Counted from the stretch's first letter, positions 45,011 through 55,151 are shown. The stretch is DNA of 64,000 nucleotides from Caldilineaceae bacterium (GCA_022823185.1 JAJDXQ010000015.1:124001-188000); one strand, 5' to 3'. Notes: generated from the sequence alone by a model not told the origin. Translations and numbers: made by a program.

Positions 45011-46111
45011 TCAGAAATGCCCTTCGTCTCTCAGCATGTACAACTGAGAAGAGCGATCGGCCAGCGGCAGCTCCACCGGCCGGTTCCCCTGCCGCTGTGA
45101 CTCGTAAATGGCCATCACCATCTCCAGCGAAGCCACCCCGTCCTCTCCGTTCGAGCTCGGTTCGCCGCCGTCCTCGATGCAGCGTACCAGCTCCTCCACC
45201 GCCAGCTGGATCGAGCTTGCCTCTTCTATCGCTGGAAAAGGCTGCGGCTCCAGTGTAAACCACTCGATGCGGGGATCCGGCTCATTCAGGCGGTCGGTCG
45301 TGTCCACGCCCAACAGCCACTGGTTACCCGCATACTCCAGGCTGATCACCCCATCAGTTCCCTGCAGCTCCAGACCGAATCTGGCATACCGCGTCAGCTC
45401 GTTCGCCATGCACACCGCGCTGACGCCCGAATGGAAACTGAAGATCGCATCACTGATGTCCTCCACCTGAAACTCATGGCGGTGGCGCCGGTGCGCCGTA
45501 CCGACTACCGATTTAACGTCGCCCGCATAGATGCGAAACAGGTCAAACGTATGCACTGCATCGTGGATCAGCGGCCCCTCTTCGTCCGCCGTCCACGCCG
45601 GGAACGGCTTTACGCCCTGGCAGATGCCCAACATCGAAATCAGGTCTCCGATAGCCCCCTCATTGACCATCTCCTTCGCCTTGATAAAGGCAGGATTCCA
45701 GCGTCTTGAGTGATTGACTGACAGCACGCATCCAGTGCGCCGGCACGCCTCTACAATCGCGTCCCCGTCCTCCAGGCTCAGCGCCAGCGGCTTCTCACAC
45801 AGAATCCCCTTGGCGCCGTTTTCCACCGCTGCCTCCACAATGTCCCGGTGCAGCCCCGGATGTGTCGCCACGCACACAATATCCAGCTTCTCCTTCTCCA
45901 ACATCTGCCGGTAGTCCAGATAGAGCGCGTCCACATCCCACATACGCCCAAACACTTGCAGATGCTCGTTCCCCCGGCTCGCCCCGGCCACAAGCTCCGT
46001 CTGCGCGCACACAGCCAGCCCGCCCGCATGGGTAAGCGGCGTCGGCGGGTCCGTCTCCCAAAGAGTGCCAATCCGGCCGCATCCAACCAGACCGGCGCGA
46101 TAAGTATTCAT
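45011..46111 (-). CDS. Gfo/Idh/MocA family oxidoreductase
   Basis: 366 residues. The Rossmann motif is GLVGCGRIG (7-15), CEKPLA with Lys107 is the hallmark EKP, and the HDAVHTFD region holds the catalytic His. Such enzymes oxidise or reduce sugars and inositols with NAD(P). It lies directly upstream of the propeller gene and probably forms an operon with it. Confidence 0.9.
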   Translation of the reverse strand: MNTYRAGLVGCGRIGTLWETDPPTPLTHAGGLAVCAQTELVAGASRGNEHLQVFGRMWDVDALYLDYRQMLEKEKLDIVCVATHPGLHRDIVEAAVENGAKGILCEKPLALSLEDGDAIVEACRRTGCVLSVNHSRRWNPAFIKAKEMVNEGAIGDLISMLGICQGVKPFPAWTADEEGPLIHDAVHTFDLFRIYAGDVKSVVGTAHRRHRHEFQVEDISDAIFSFHSGVSAVCMANELTRYARFGLELQGTDGVISLEYAGNQWLLGVDTTDRLNEPDPRIEWFTLEPQPFPAIEEASSIQLAVEELVRCIEDGGEPSSNGEDGVASLEMVMAIYESQRQGNRPVELPLADRSSQLYMLRDEGHF

Positions 46112-46250
46112 ATGGTTCCTTTCTGTGGATGTTTTGAGAGGGTTATGTTACTTGCGTGCAATTCTGCGCGGCGGTGTGATTCTCACGAAAAGCCCCTCAA
46201 GGCGATCGAGGATCCTATTCGTCCTTCGCCTGACGCGACGTTCCTGGCCA

Positions 46251-46691
46251 TCACGCCTGGCTAAACGGGTTCCGCGTTTTGAGTTCCGGAAACAAAGCGA
46301 AGTCACGATCACGAGTAAGGAGCACTTCTGTGCCGTGGGCATGGCAGATCGCGGCAATCCTTGCATCATGGACAGTCGCGCCCCGCACCTGCGGACGCTG
46401 TACAAGCCCGCTCAAAATCTCAAGAAAGCCGTCGGTCTCTCCAATGAGATGATTCACCGGTGACGCAATCCACACTGCGAGCTGCTGCCATGCCAGTTCC
46501 GGCGACGTGGCGGCCTCTTTCCAGATTCGCCGATTTGTCACGATGCTCAGAAACTCAAAACAACAGGGCCAGGGGATCGCCCAGCCCCGGCTTCCTTCAG
46601 CCAATCCGCGGACTATGTCGTACGCAGCCCCATGCACTTCAGATTCCCTGCGATGGGCGTAAACGAGCAGATTCGTATCGACCGCGATCAC
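46251..46691 (-). CDS. vapC: VapC-type PIN-domain toxin
   Basis: 146 residues from the GTG at 46691, which overlaps the antitoxin stop by four bases (GTGA); the longer frame to 46736 is not needed. Acidic PIN residues are Asp4 (AVDTN), a mid-protein Glu (CCFEF), and the C-terminal HDARIAA and TRDRDF Asps. PIN toxins cut RNA, often tRNA or rRNA. Pairing with a ribbon-helix-helix gene makes a type II toxin-antitoxin module. Confidence 0.88.
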   Translation of the reverse strand: MIAVDTNLLVYAHRRESEVHGAAYDIVRGLAEGSRGWAIPWPCCFEFLSIVTNRRIWKEAATSPELAWQQLAVWIASPVNHLIGETDGFLEILSGLVQRPQVRGATVHDARIAAICHAHGTEVLLTRDRDFALFPELKTRNPFSQA

Positions 46692-46936
46692 GGGGACTCC
46701 GACTCCCCGTAAACGGTCTCCCGCAAATCCTGCCATGACATGGCATTGAGCGGGTCCACAGCGTTCGGATCCCCCACACTCATATCGGGCAACTTGTACT
46801 TTCTCTGTGGTTCAGGCGCGGCAAGTGCGAGGCGAATGCCATCCTCGATAACGGCGCGCAGCGAACGGCCCGTGGCCTTCGCGTGCTGCCGCGCCCGTCG
46901 CAGCAGTTCATCTTGAATCTCAATGGTCGTTTTCAT
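46688..46936 (-). CDS. vapB: VapB-type antitoxin (ribbon-helix-helix)
   Basis: 82 residues. KTTIEIQDELLRRARQHAKATGRSLRAVIEDGIRLAL is a classic ribbon-helix-helix DNA-binding and dimer region (1-38). The C-terminal part (about 50-82) should wrap and block the toxin. It probably represses its own promoter in the short region at 46937-47123. Confidence 0.87.
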   Translation of the reverse strand: MKTTIEIQDELLRRARQHAKATGRSLRAVIEDGIRLALAAPEPQRKYKLPDMSVGDPNAVDPLNAMSWQDLRETVYGESESP

Positions 46937-47123
46937 GGCAGCAATCCTACCAATATTCTGGGGATATGAGCAAGTGTCCTATCACGGTCAACAAAAGCGA
47001 AGACTGACCCATATCGTCGCTACGCTATCTCGGCCGCGGCCCCGCAGTTCCTCAACAGCTTTCCGCGGGACTCGCCGACAGCGCCCGGATCGGTAGACTG
47101 CCCCCCTCCAACGAACCCCCCGC

Positions 47124-48422
47124 CTACACCCGCGAAATCCGCCGCCGGAACGGCCACCGGTACCGCAGCCTCTGCCGCTCGCTGTAACCCTCATCACCCG
47201 GGGCCGGCGCCTCCACGCGGCCAAACATTACCCACCCCATCACCAGGAATGCCGCGCTCAACAGAAACACCGCGCTGTGCGGCGCCCCCAACCGCAACAG
47301 CCCGACCGTCACCAACGGAGCCACCAGGCCCCGCAGCCCAACCACCGTCGACTGAATCGCCGCATACTCCGTCACCCTGTCCGGGTCCGCCAACTGTATA
47401 CCCGCGCTGATCCGTCCCAGCTCAAAACCCGCCATCCCCAATCCCCGCGCAATAGCCGACGGCATCAACATCCACAGGCTTTGTGCTGACATATACGTCA
47501 GTGGCGTCACGATCGAGATCGCCGAGATAGCCCGAACGACAAAAAGGCCCCCCCGCTTGTCAATCGTCCGCCCCCACAGCAGATAGCTGAAAAACCAGGT
47601 TAACGACTCAACCAGCCCCAGCAATCCAATATCCGAATACGAGAGTTGCAAGCGGTCCACCTGCACGACCGGATAGAGCGGCCAGCTCAGCAGCCCCCCC
47701 AACCCAAACAATGAATAACTGAGTAGATAAACCGCGAAGTTCTTGTCGCCGCGCACGATCTGCCACAGCTCCGAAAACGCCTTCGTCTTGCGCCGCGGCA
47801 ACTCCCCCTCGTCAAAGTCAATGCGTGTGAAAAGATATGTGGCCAGAATCCCAAACAGCGCCCCAATCGGGAAAAGCACCTGGTACCCCACCTTGTCCAG
47901 AGCCCATCCCGCCAATGGAGTGACCAGGAGAATGACGGAAACGCGCCCCATCCGCACCGTCGACATCACCTTGCCCCGCCCGCTTTCAGGATAGATCTTC
48001 TGAATAACGCGCGTGTATGCCGGGATCACAAACGCTTCCAGCAGCCAGAACACAATGCCGATCGCCATCAGCTGCGCCGCGCCCGTCACGAACGCCGTCA
48101 GCAGGAACAGCGAACGCCCCAGCAGCCAGCAGAAAACGATAATGTTGATTGTACGCCGGCGACGCATCAGAACGATGCTGAACGAAGTGAAGACCGATCC
48201 TACAAAGAGAAGCGCCGTATAGAGCGCCAGCATATCAACCGAGGCGCCCTGACGTCGCAGCACAACCTGCGTGAAGGGGATGATCGTAGCATAAAAAACG
48301 CCGTAGGCCAGCGACATCGAGAGCTCGATGTGCATGACACGGCGCACAGAGGGCGAAAGCGAACCGGCCAGCGCCGTCTCAAACCAGATGACGCTCCGGC
48401 TCAGTAATTCTCTTGTTTTCAT
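47124..48422 (-). CDS. Major facilitator superfamily transporter
   Basis: 432 residues with about 12 hydrophobic segments. Between helices 2 and 3 there is a short basic loop (MRRRRTIN), and another basic segment follows WGRTIDKRGG (about 285-294), as in MFS proteins. The substrate cannot be told. It stands alone on its strand; upstream (48423 onward) is a long gap. Confidence 0.82.
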   Translation of the reverse strand: MKTRELLSRSVIWFETALAGSLSPSVRRVMHIELSMSLAYGVFYATIIPFTQVVLRRQGASVDMLALYTALLFVGSVFTSFSIVLMRRRRTINIIVFCWLLGRSLFLLTAFVTGAAQLMAIGIVFWLLEAFVIPAYTRVIQKIYPESGRGKVMSTVRMGRVSVILLVTPLAGWALDKVGYQVLFPIGALFGILATYLFTRIDFDEGELPRRKTKAFSELWQIVRGDKNFAVYLLSYSLFGLGGLLSWPLYPVVQVDRLQLSYSDIGLLGLVESLTWFFSYLLWGRTIDKRGGLFVVRAISAISIVTPLTYMSAQSLWMLMPSAIARGLGMAGFELGRISAGIQLADPDRVTEYAAIQSTVVGLRGLVAPLVTVGLLRLGAPHSAVFLLSAAFLVMGWVMFGRVEAPAPGDEGYSERQRLRYRWPFRRRISRV

Positions 48423-48797
48423 CTTGCTCCAGCCTCAGGCGTTTCCGGCGCCTGGCCTCTTGCTTGCGAACTGCGATGACCAATCTACTCTCAGGCCGGA
48501 GCGGGACCCCCAGTCCATCAAGGTCCTCTATCCGCTGCCGCGACAATGCCGCAGCGTCCAACGATCGGTGACGGTCAAACTCGTCCCAACACGGTTCTCC
48601 CCGCGCCGCCCTGTAGGCAGCCAGGGACACTCCCCCTAACCTATCACAGAGCCCGCCACACAACAACCCGGACAACCGCCTGTGAACCGCCAATCCGATG
48701 CCTGAACCCATCCTGCTCAAACGCCCTTCCTCCCACTGACCATTGATCACTGACCACTTCAGTTCCAACACCACCACTCGTCGTCAATTCCCTTTCA

Positions 48798-48853
48798 AGA
48801 CACCAACCCATCCCCCAAATCCCAAGAATCCCCCCAAATCCCCGTTCAGACAA
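48798..48853. repeat. Dispersed intergenic repeat, copy B
   Basis: 56 bases almost identical to 28831-28885 (about three differences, one of them an extra C). Like copy A it lies between a gene end and a promoter. Its other strand is G-rich (GGGGATTTGGGGGG). Confidence 0.75.
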
Positions 48854-48906
48854 CAGCCCTTCCCCCAATCCCCGTCCCGACCACTTCGCCCTCCCGCGCA
48901 ATCGAG

Positions 48907-48935
48907 TTGACATCTATCCCAATCGCGTTTAGCCT
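48907..48935 (+). promoter_or_regulatory. Promoter for the MacAB-like operon
   Basis: Consensus TTGACA (48907-48912), a 17-base spacer and TAGCCT (48930-48935). It reads towards the adaptor gene at 49062, with a leader of about 120 bases. Confidence 0.6.
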
Positions 48936-49061
48936 AGTCACAGGGTGTCCCCAACCGGGTCTGCCCGCTGAACGCAGATTCATGGAACGCGTTCAACAGT
49001 AGGCGACAACCCAATACCCACCGCGACTCTCTCGCCGCGTTTGAACCCCTACGGACCAGCG

Positions 49062-50276
49062 ATGTCTGCCTCACCTCAACCGACTTCCAGCTTTCGATCC
49101 CGCCACTCAATCCGCCTACTCCTCCTGTTGGCCGTGCTGGCAATCGCCATCTCGGGCTGCCTCACACCTGTGCGCGTCGTGCCCACCCCAACACCCTGGC
49201 CCACGCCCGTTCCCTCGGAACAGAACCGCTATACCGTCACGCGCGGCGTCATCGAAGATCGCTTCCAGCTCATCGCGGAGGTGGCCCCCTTGCGCTGGGA
49301 GCCTCTCGCTTTCGCCGTTGACGGCAAACTCGGCGCAGTTCTGGTCAGCGAAGGGGAACAGGCCGAAGAGGGGCAGATCCTTGCCGAGCTGATCATGCCC
49401 GACCTGCTCGAACAGCTCGAACAGGCCCGCCTCGACCTTTCACGGGCGGAAAGTGTCCTTTGGGTCTACGAAAACGAACTCAGCTTCGACCTGGAAAGAG
49501 CCCAACTGGATGTCCGTCGCGTTGAACTCCTGCTCGAACACGCCCGCAATGCCGGTGACGCCAACCTGGTAGCCATCCAGGAAGTCGAGCTCGAACTCGC
49601 CCAACTCAACCTGCGCGAAGTCGAGAGCCGCGTCGACCCTTCCCTCGTACAATCGGTCGCCCGCGCCAATCTGGCTGTCGTGGCACTCGAACGCCAGGTC
49701 GAGGAACGCCGCATCCGGGCCCCGTTTTCCGGCCAGGTCGTGGCCGTCGGAATCGGCCTAAACAGTATGCGCGGCCCCTTGGATCCGCCGCAACGCCGCG
49801 CCGACGTGCCCGCCTTTTCTCCCTTCATGGTTATCGTCGAACCTCAACCCGTGGAGCTGATCGTCTCCAGCCAGAGCTCGCGCGCCTCAGAACTGAGCGT
49901 CGGCCTGGAGGTGACCGCAACCCATCGTTGGGCCCAGGACGAGCCCTTCCCGGTTCAGGTTTCCCAACTGCCGACAATCTCCTCCGGCGATCGCTTCACC
50001 CCCGGCTTCCCCGGCTCCATTCACCTCGCTGTGGAAGGCGAAACGCCGCCGCTCGTCGCCGGAGAATTCATCAACATCGAAGTCGTCGCCGCCGTGCGCG
50101 AAGATACACTCCTGCTGCCCGACGCGGCCGTGCGCCGCTTCGGCGGCCGCACCTTTGTCGTCGTCCAGGATGGAGACCGCCAGCGCCGCATCGACATTCG
50201 CACGGGCCTGGAAAGCCAGGGCATGGTCGAAGTGCTGGAAGGACTCGAAGAGGGCGACGTCATTGTGGGACGTTAG
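49062..50276 (+). CDS. HlyD/MacA-like adaptor lipoprotein
   Basis: 404 residues from the ATG at 49062; an in-frame TTG at 49041 is less likely. It has a signal with lipobox ISGC (Cys33), a Pro/Thr spacer, then a lipoyl/barrel-sandwich half (about 68-105), a long alpha-helical hairpin rich in Leu, Glu and Arg (about 110-210), the second half (APFSGQVVAVGIG) and a beta-barrel. The stop is followed at once by the permease ATG. It would link the FtsX-like permease to envelope or extracellular steps. Confidence 0.87.
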   Translation: MSASPQPTSSFRSRHSIRLLLLLAVLAIAISGCLTPVRVVPTPTPWPTPVPSEQNRYTVTRGVIEDRFQLIAEVAPLRWEPLAFAVDGKLGAVLVSEGEQAEEGQILAELIMPDLLEQLEQARLDLSRAESVLWVYENELSFDLERAQLDVRRVELLLEHARNAGDANLVAIQEVELELAQLNLREVESRVDPSLVQSVARANLAVVALERQVEERRIRAPFSGQVVAVGIGLNSMRGPLDPPQRRADVPAFSPFMVIVEPQPVELIVSSQSSRASELSVGLEVTATHRWAQDEPFPVQVSQLPTISSGDRFTPGFPGSIHLAVEGETPPLVAGEFINIEVVAAVREDTLLLPDAAVRRFGGRTFVVVQDGDRQRRIDIRTGLESQGMVEVLEGLEEGDVIVGR

Positions 50277-53117
50277 ATGCCTGCCCGTCTCCCTTTCCTC
50301 GGTCTTGCTCTGCGCCGTCTTTCCAGCCGGCCCAGCCTGACCTTACTCTCTCTACTTAGCATCGTCCTCGCCATCGGCATGGTCGCCAGTATCCCCATCT
50401 TCTCGCAAGGGGTCAGCTACCTCCTGCTTCAGGACGAACTGACCAATATCGCCAACATCTTCCACCGCCCGCCCCTGACGATGCGCTTCTACTACATCGT
50501 CCCCAAGAGCAGCGCACTGTCTCTCGACAACGCCCTGCGCCTGGAACACGACTTCACCCGCATCGTCGAGCGAGAAACGGGCCTGGCCGTGGCCGACACG
50601 CTCACCTACGTCGCCAGCCCCGGTATGACCATCCAGCCACTCGACGAAAAACATACCTACTCCGACCTCAAAGAAAATGTCATCGTTGAAAATGTCCAGT
50701 TCGCCGTCGTCACCGACATCGGGAATCGCATCGACATCATAGAGGGCGTGCCCTACGGCGTCACGAGCGGCGGCGCCTCCGTAAACGTCTGGCTCTATCA
50801 CGAAAAAGCCACAGAACTGGGCTTCCAGGTTGGCGAATCCTATCATATGGTCGAAGGCGCCTCCGGCAACGACATCCCCATTACCGTCGCCGGCGTCTGG
50901 AGACCCAGCGACCCCTCAGACTTCTACTGGTCTGCCACCACGATCTCCTGGCGCAAACTCCTGCTCGTGCCCGATGACGTCTACCGCAGCGCCATCGAGC
51001 CCAACATCAGCCGCAGAACCGGTATCGCCGTCTGGTATCTCAGCCCGGACGAAGAAACGCTCAAACTACATCAGGCCGATACCGTCGCCAACGGCCTCCG
51101 CACCGTCCCAAGCAGAGCCGACCTGCTCTTCCCCGGCTCCAAAATGGATGTCTCGCCCGAACTGCCTCTGAACCGTTACCTGCAGAGAAGAGCCAGCCTG
51201 TCCGCTCTGCTTGTCGGGTTCAGTCTGCCCGCCTTGGGTCTCCTGCTCTTCTTCTTGTGGATTCTCTCGCACGTAACAGCCCAGTTCCAACAGGAAGAGG
51301 TCGCAATTCTCGCTTCCCGCGGGGCGGGCCGCCGTTTTGTCACCTTGCTCATCCTGCTTGAAACCCTCCTCCTCCTCGCCGTCGGCATCCCCCTGGGCCT
51401 CGGCGCTGGCTATATCATGGCGCGCGCCATGGGCCTGGCATCCGGCTTCCTCGTCTTTACCCCGCGCGCCGGCATCCCCGCCACTCTACTCGAAGTGGAC
51501 TGGCGTCTCATCGGACTCGCCTTGCTGCTCCTCGTTCTGGCGCGCGGCATCCCCGCCCTGCGCGCCGCTGGCAGCGGTATCGTCCAGCACCTGCGCGCCC
51601 GCTCCCGTCCCCACGCCGCCATCACCACTCTCCTGCTGGCCGGCGACGCAGCCCTCATTCTCCTCTCCTGGTACGCATACCGCCAGCTGAGCCAGCGGGG
51701 CACACTCGGCATCATCGGCTGGGAGCCAAGTGGCGATCCCTTCCGCGACCCGCTCCTGCTCCTGACTCCTTCCCTCTTCGTGTTCACTTCAGCCCTTGTG
51801 CTTACCCATCTCTTCCCCCTGCTCATGGGGCCCGTTGATCGCCTCGGAAACCGCCTCCGCTCCTTCGTCGCCTATATGGGTCTCACCCAGCTGCACCGCC
51901 AAGGCAGACACTACTCCGGCAGTCTCTTCCTCACCATGGTCTGTCTCAGCCTCGGCGCCTTCTACGCCTCCATGGCACTCAGCCTCGACCAGTGGCTGGC
52001 CGACCGCATCCACTACCAGGTCGGGGCCGACTACCGCTTCCAACAGGGCATCCCGCCCCCGGACATGGGAGGCCCCGTCTTCCCCGATGAAGAGCCTGAC
52101 CCTGAGGTGGTCAGCGCATGGCTTCTGCCCGTGGACGACTACCTCAGCATCCCCGGTGTCGAGGACGCGACCCGCGTCGCCGTCTTCAACGCCAACACCA
52201 GCGTCTCACGCTCCATCGACGCCGTCTTCCTCGGGATCGACCGCTACGACTTCGCCCGCGTCGCCTTCCATCGCCCCGATTTCAACTACGCGCCGCTTGG
52301 CGAACTGATGAATCGGCTCGGGATGTATCCCAACGGGATCCTCGTCTCGCGCAACTTCCTCAGGCGCAGCCGCCTCCTCGAAGGACAGATGACTGAGTTG
52401 GACATCTCCATAAACTACGGCTCATTTGAACACGAATTTCTCATCGTCGGCGCCTACGACTACTTCCCGACCGCCTATCCCGAAGACACAGAAGTCTTCG
52501 TCGGCAACCTGGACTACGTGTTCGAGCAAGTCGGCGATGAAAGCCTCCACCAGATCTGGATGAAGACCGGCGAAGACGCCGTCCCCGAAACAATCATCGA
52601 AAACCTGCTGGATATGGGAATCTGGCCTATCCGCATCCGCGACGCACGGGCCCTCCTCACACTGGACGAAGAACGAGTGGAGCGCATCGGTCTCTACGGC
52701 ATTCTCTCGGTCGGGTTCCTGGCCTCTACGCTCCTCGCCAGCCTCGGCCTGCTAGTCTACACCTATGCTTCGCTTCAAGGACGTCTGCAGCAGATCAGCG
52801 TCATGCGCGCCGTCGGCCTCAAAACCCGTCTCGTCCTCGCTATGGTCGGCGTCGAATACCTCGGCGTCATCCTCTTTGGCGTCCTCTGGGGCGTTGTCAT
52901 CGGCATCGCCACCGCCTGGCTCTTCGTGCCCTTCTTCCGCGTCAGCGGGGATCCGATCTTTGCCTTGCCCCCCTTTGTGCGCCATATCGCCTGGGGCCAG
53001 ATCGGCATCCTCGCCCTTGTCTTCGGCGCCGCCCTATTGGGGTCCCAGACGATCATCCTCTACTGGAGCACGCGTCGCGATCTCTTCCAGGTCCTGCGCA
53101 TGGGGCAAAGGGAGTAG
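50277..53117 (+). CDS. FtsX-like ABC permease (MacB type, long)
   Basis: 946 residues with an N-terminal helix, a large extracytoplasmic domain (about 45-295), three helices (about 305-425), further helices at about 455-560, another extracytoplasmic domain (about 575-800), and a last FtsX domain with three helices (about 815-935). This is the double-FtsX layout of long permeases. Start and stop abut its neighbours (1 bp and 3 bp), so it forms one operon with the adaptor and ATPase. It likely exports or extracts a lipid or lipoprotein-like substrate. Confidence 0.87.
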   Translation: MPARLPFLGLALRRLSSRPSLTLLSLLSIVLAIGMVASIPIFSQGVSYLLLQDELTNIANIFHRPPLTMRFYYIVPKSSALSLDNALRLEHDFTRIVERETGLAVADTLTYVASPGMTIQPLDEKHTYSDLKENVIVENVQFAVVTDIGNRIDIIEGVPYGVTSGGASVNVWLYHEKATELGFQVGESYHMVEGASGNDIPITVAGVWRPSDPSDFYWSATTISWRKLLLVPDDVYRSAIEPNISRRTGIAVWYLSPDEETLKLHQADTVANGLRTVPSRADLLFPGSKMDVSPELPLNRYLQRRASLSALLVGFSLPALGLLLFFLWILSHVTAQFQQEEVAILASRGAGRRFVTLLILLETLLLLAVGIPLGLGAGYIMARAMGLASGFLVFTPRAGIPATLLEVDWRLIGLALLLLVLARGIPALRAAGSGIVQHLRARSRPHAAITTLLLAGDAALILLSWYAYRQLSQRGTLGIIGWEPSGDPFRDPLLLLTPSLFVFTSALVLTHLFPLLMGPVDRLGNRLRSFVAYMGLTQLHRQGRHYSGSLFLTMVCLSLGAFYASMALSLDQWLADRIHYQVGADYRFQQGIPPPDMGGPVFPDEEPDPEVVSAWLLPVDDYLSIPGVEDATRVAVFNANTSVSRSIDAVFLGIDRYDFARVAFHRPDFNYAPLGELMNRLGMYPNGILVSRNFLRRSRLLEGQMTELDISINYGSFEHEFLIVGAYDYFPTAYPEDTEVFVGNLDYVFEQVGDESLHQIWMKTGEDAVPETIIENLLDMGIWPIRIRDARALLTLDEERVERIGLYGILSVGFLASTLLASLGLLVYTYASLQGRLQQISVMRAVGLKTRLVLAMVGVEYLGVILFGVLWGVVIGIATAWLFVPFFRVSGDPIFALPPFVRHIAWGQIGILALVFGAALLGSQTIILYWSTRRDLFQVLRMGQRE

Positions 53118-53120
53118 AAT

Positions 53121-55151
53121 ATGGTTCAATCTGCAGCCCCGGCCGCTGAAGGCGCCCCCCTCATCGTCTGCGACAATCTGGTTAAAATCTATCAGATTGA
53201 TGAGATCGAAGTCGTCGCCCTCCAGGGCCTTGACCTCGAAATCCGCCGCGGCGAAATGATGGCCATTATCGGCGCCAGCGGCAGCGGCAAATCCTCTCTT
53301 CTCAACATCATCGGCGGCCTCGATCGTCCCTCGGCCGGCCAGATAACCATTAACGGACGCAACCTGCTCAAAGCCGCAGACAAGGAGCTTGAGGACTACC
53401 GCCTGAACGACGTTGGCTTCGTCTGGCAGCAGTCTGCCCGCAACCTCATCCCCTACCTGACCGCCCAGGAAAACGTCGAGCTCCCCATGATTGCAGCCCG
53501 GGAGCGCGAAGACTCGCCCGCTCAGCGCGCCCGCGACCTGCTCGACGCCGTCGGCCTGCTCAGTCACAGCCACCACCGCCTGGCGCAACTTTCCGGCGGC
53601 CAGCAGCAGCGCGTTGCCATCGCCGTGGCGCTGGCCAACCAGCCCCAGATCCTCCTGGCCGATGAGCCGACGGGCGAAGTGGATTCTGTCACCGCCAACC
53701 AGATCTGGCAGCTCCTCCGCGAGCTGAACCGCCGCTTCAACCTCACCAGCATCATCGTCAGCCACGATCGTGACATCGCTCGCGTTGTCGATCGCGTCAT
53801 CGGTATTCGCGACGGCAAAATCAGCACTGAAATCGTGCGCCAGACCCATGCCGGTCTGCTCGACGACCAGCTTTCCGCAGGCCTGGACGACGCTGAGGAC
53901 GGTCCGCTCGTCACCGATGAACCCGCTGAAGGAGCCAGCAGCGCAACGCTCCAACTCGAAGAGCGCGTCGTCCTTGATGCCGTCGGTCGGCTGCAGATGC
54001 CCCACGACTATCTGGAACAGCGCGGCATCGGGCGCAGAGCGGTCGTGCAGCTGGTCGAAGACGGCATCCTCGTCCGTCAGGCACAGGAGCAACTCCCCTT
54101 CGCCGGCGACATCAGCGCTCCAGGCGGATACGCCGGCGGGGAGGACGACCAGTCTGCCTGGGAACAGGACCCGACGCCTCGCCGCAAGAACCCGTGGTGG
54201 CGTCGGCTTCTACTGGGAGCGCCCAGAGAAGTTGACGAGACGCCGGACGGGGAACTGGCTGAAAGCCCCTGGGCCAGCGATGTAACCTCGTCTGCGCAGA
54301 ACGACGCCGACAGGCCCGCAGACAGTTCACGCGAAACGCTTCAGTGGGACAATGACCGCGCCGGCCCTCGCGCCACCTTTGCGCCGCCTGACCCAACCCC
54401 CGAGCCCAGCCCCGCCGACGAATCCGAACGCTTGGTGATTTCGGAGTTCTACAGAGGTCCCCTCGTCGAGGTCAGCGATCTCCAGCGCGTATACTCGGTC
54501 GGCGATCAATCCGTCTATGCCCTGCGCGGTATCGACCTGTCCGTCCCCCGCCGCTGCTTCGCGCTTTTCCGCGGCCGGTCCGGCTCCGGAAAAACGACAC
54601 TGCTCAACCTGATCGGCAGCCTCGACACCCCAACCGCAGGCCGTGTCTCCCTTTTCGGCCAGGATATCGACAAGCTGACCGCCGATCAATGCGCCCAGAT
54701 TCGCCAGCGCTATATCGGCTTCGTTTTCCAGGCCTTCTCCCTCATCCCCACCCTGTCAGCCCAGGAAAACGTCGAGATGACACTGCGAATCCTCGGCCAG
54801 GCCGCCGCCGAACGCCGCCGCAGGGCCGCCTACTGCCTGTCGCTGGTGGGGCTCGGCCGCTGGGCCGATCACCGTCCTTTTGAAATGTCAGGCGGCCAGC
54901 AGCAGCGTCTCTCGATCGCCCGCGCCCTGGCGCACGGCCCGGCAATGCTGATCGCAGACGAACCCACCAGCGACCTCGACAGCGAGACCGGCCGCCAGAT
55001 CCTCGAACTCTTCGCGCAGCTGGTCGCAGAAGAAGGCATCACAGTGCTCATGGCCAGCCACGATCCGACCAGCGATGACTTTGCCACAGAAGTATACGAG
55101 CTTCAGGATGGCCAGATAGCCAAACACATTGCCAACGGCGGCTCGAATTAG
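53121..55151 (+). CDS. Tandem ABC ATPase (two LolD/MacB-type domains in one chain)
   Basis: 676 residues with two full ATP-binding domains. Domain 1 (about 13-240) has GASGSGKS (51-58), LSGGQQQR and LLADEPTGEVD with a His switch (SHDRD). Domain 2 (about 445-670) has GRSGSGKT (about 485), MSGGQQQR, LIADEPTSDLD and SHDP. A hydrophilic, Asp/Glu/Pro-rich linker of about 200 residues lies between. Most MacB/LolD systems use two copies of one ATPase; here both sites sit in one chain, matching the double-FtsX permease. Confidence 0.9.
   Translation: MVQSAAPAAEGAPLIVCDNLVKIYQIDEIEVVALQGLDLEIRRGEMMAIIGASGSGKSSLLNIIGGLDRPSAGQITINGRNLLKAADKELEDYRLNDVGFVWQQSARNLIPYLTAQENVELPMIAAREREDSPAQRARDLLDAVGLLSHSHHRLAQLSGGQQQRVAIAVALANQPQILLADEPTGEVDSVTANQIWQLLRELNRRFNLTSIIVSHDRDIARVVDRVIGIRDGKISTEIVRQTHAGLLDDQLSAGLDDAEDGPLVTDEPAEGASSATLQLEERVVLDAVGRLQMPHDYLEQRGIGRRAVVQLVEDGILVRQAQEQLPFAGDISAPGGYAGGEDDQSAWEQDPTPRRKNPWWRRLLLGAPREVDETPDGELAESPWASDVTSSAQNDADRPADSSRETLQWDNDRAGPRATFAPPDPTPEPSPADESERLVISEFYRGPLVEVSDLQRVYSVGDQSVYALRGIDLSVPRRCFALFRGRSGSGKTTLLNLIGSLDTPTAGRVSLFGQDIDKLTADQCAQIRQRYIGFVFQAFSLIPTLSAQENVEMTLRILGQAAAERRRRAAYCLSLVGLGRWADHRPFEMSGGQQQRLSIARALAHGPAMLIADEPTSDLDSETGRQILELFAQLVAEEGITVLMASHDPTSDDFATEVYELQDGQIAKHIANGGSN

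Larger units (their letters stand above)
48423..49061. other. Intergenic region with repeat copy B and the export-operon promoter
   Basis: About 640 bp with no supported gene. It contains scattered CTGACCA-like words (48735-48765), the dispersed repeat (48798-48853), and a promoter at 48907. Confidence 0.5.
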
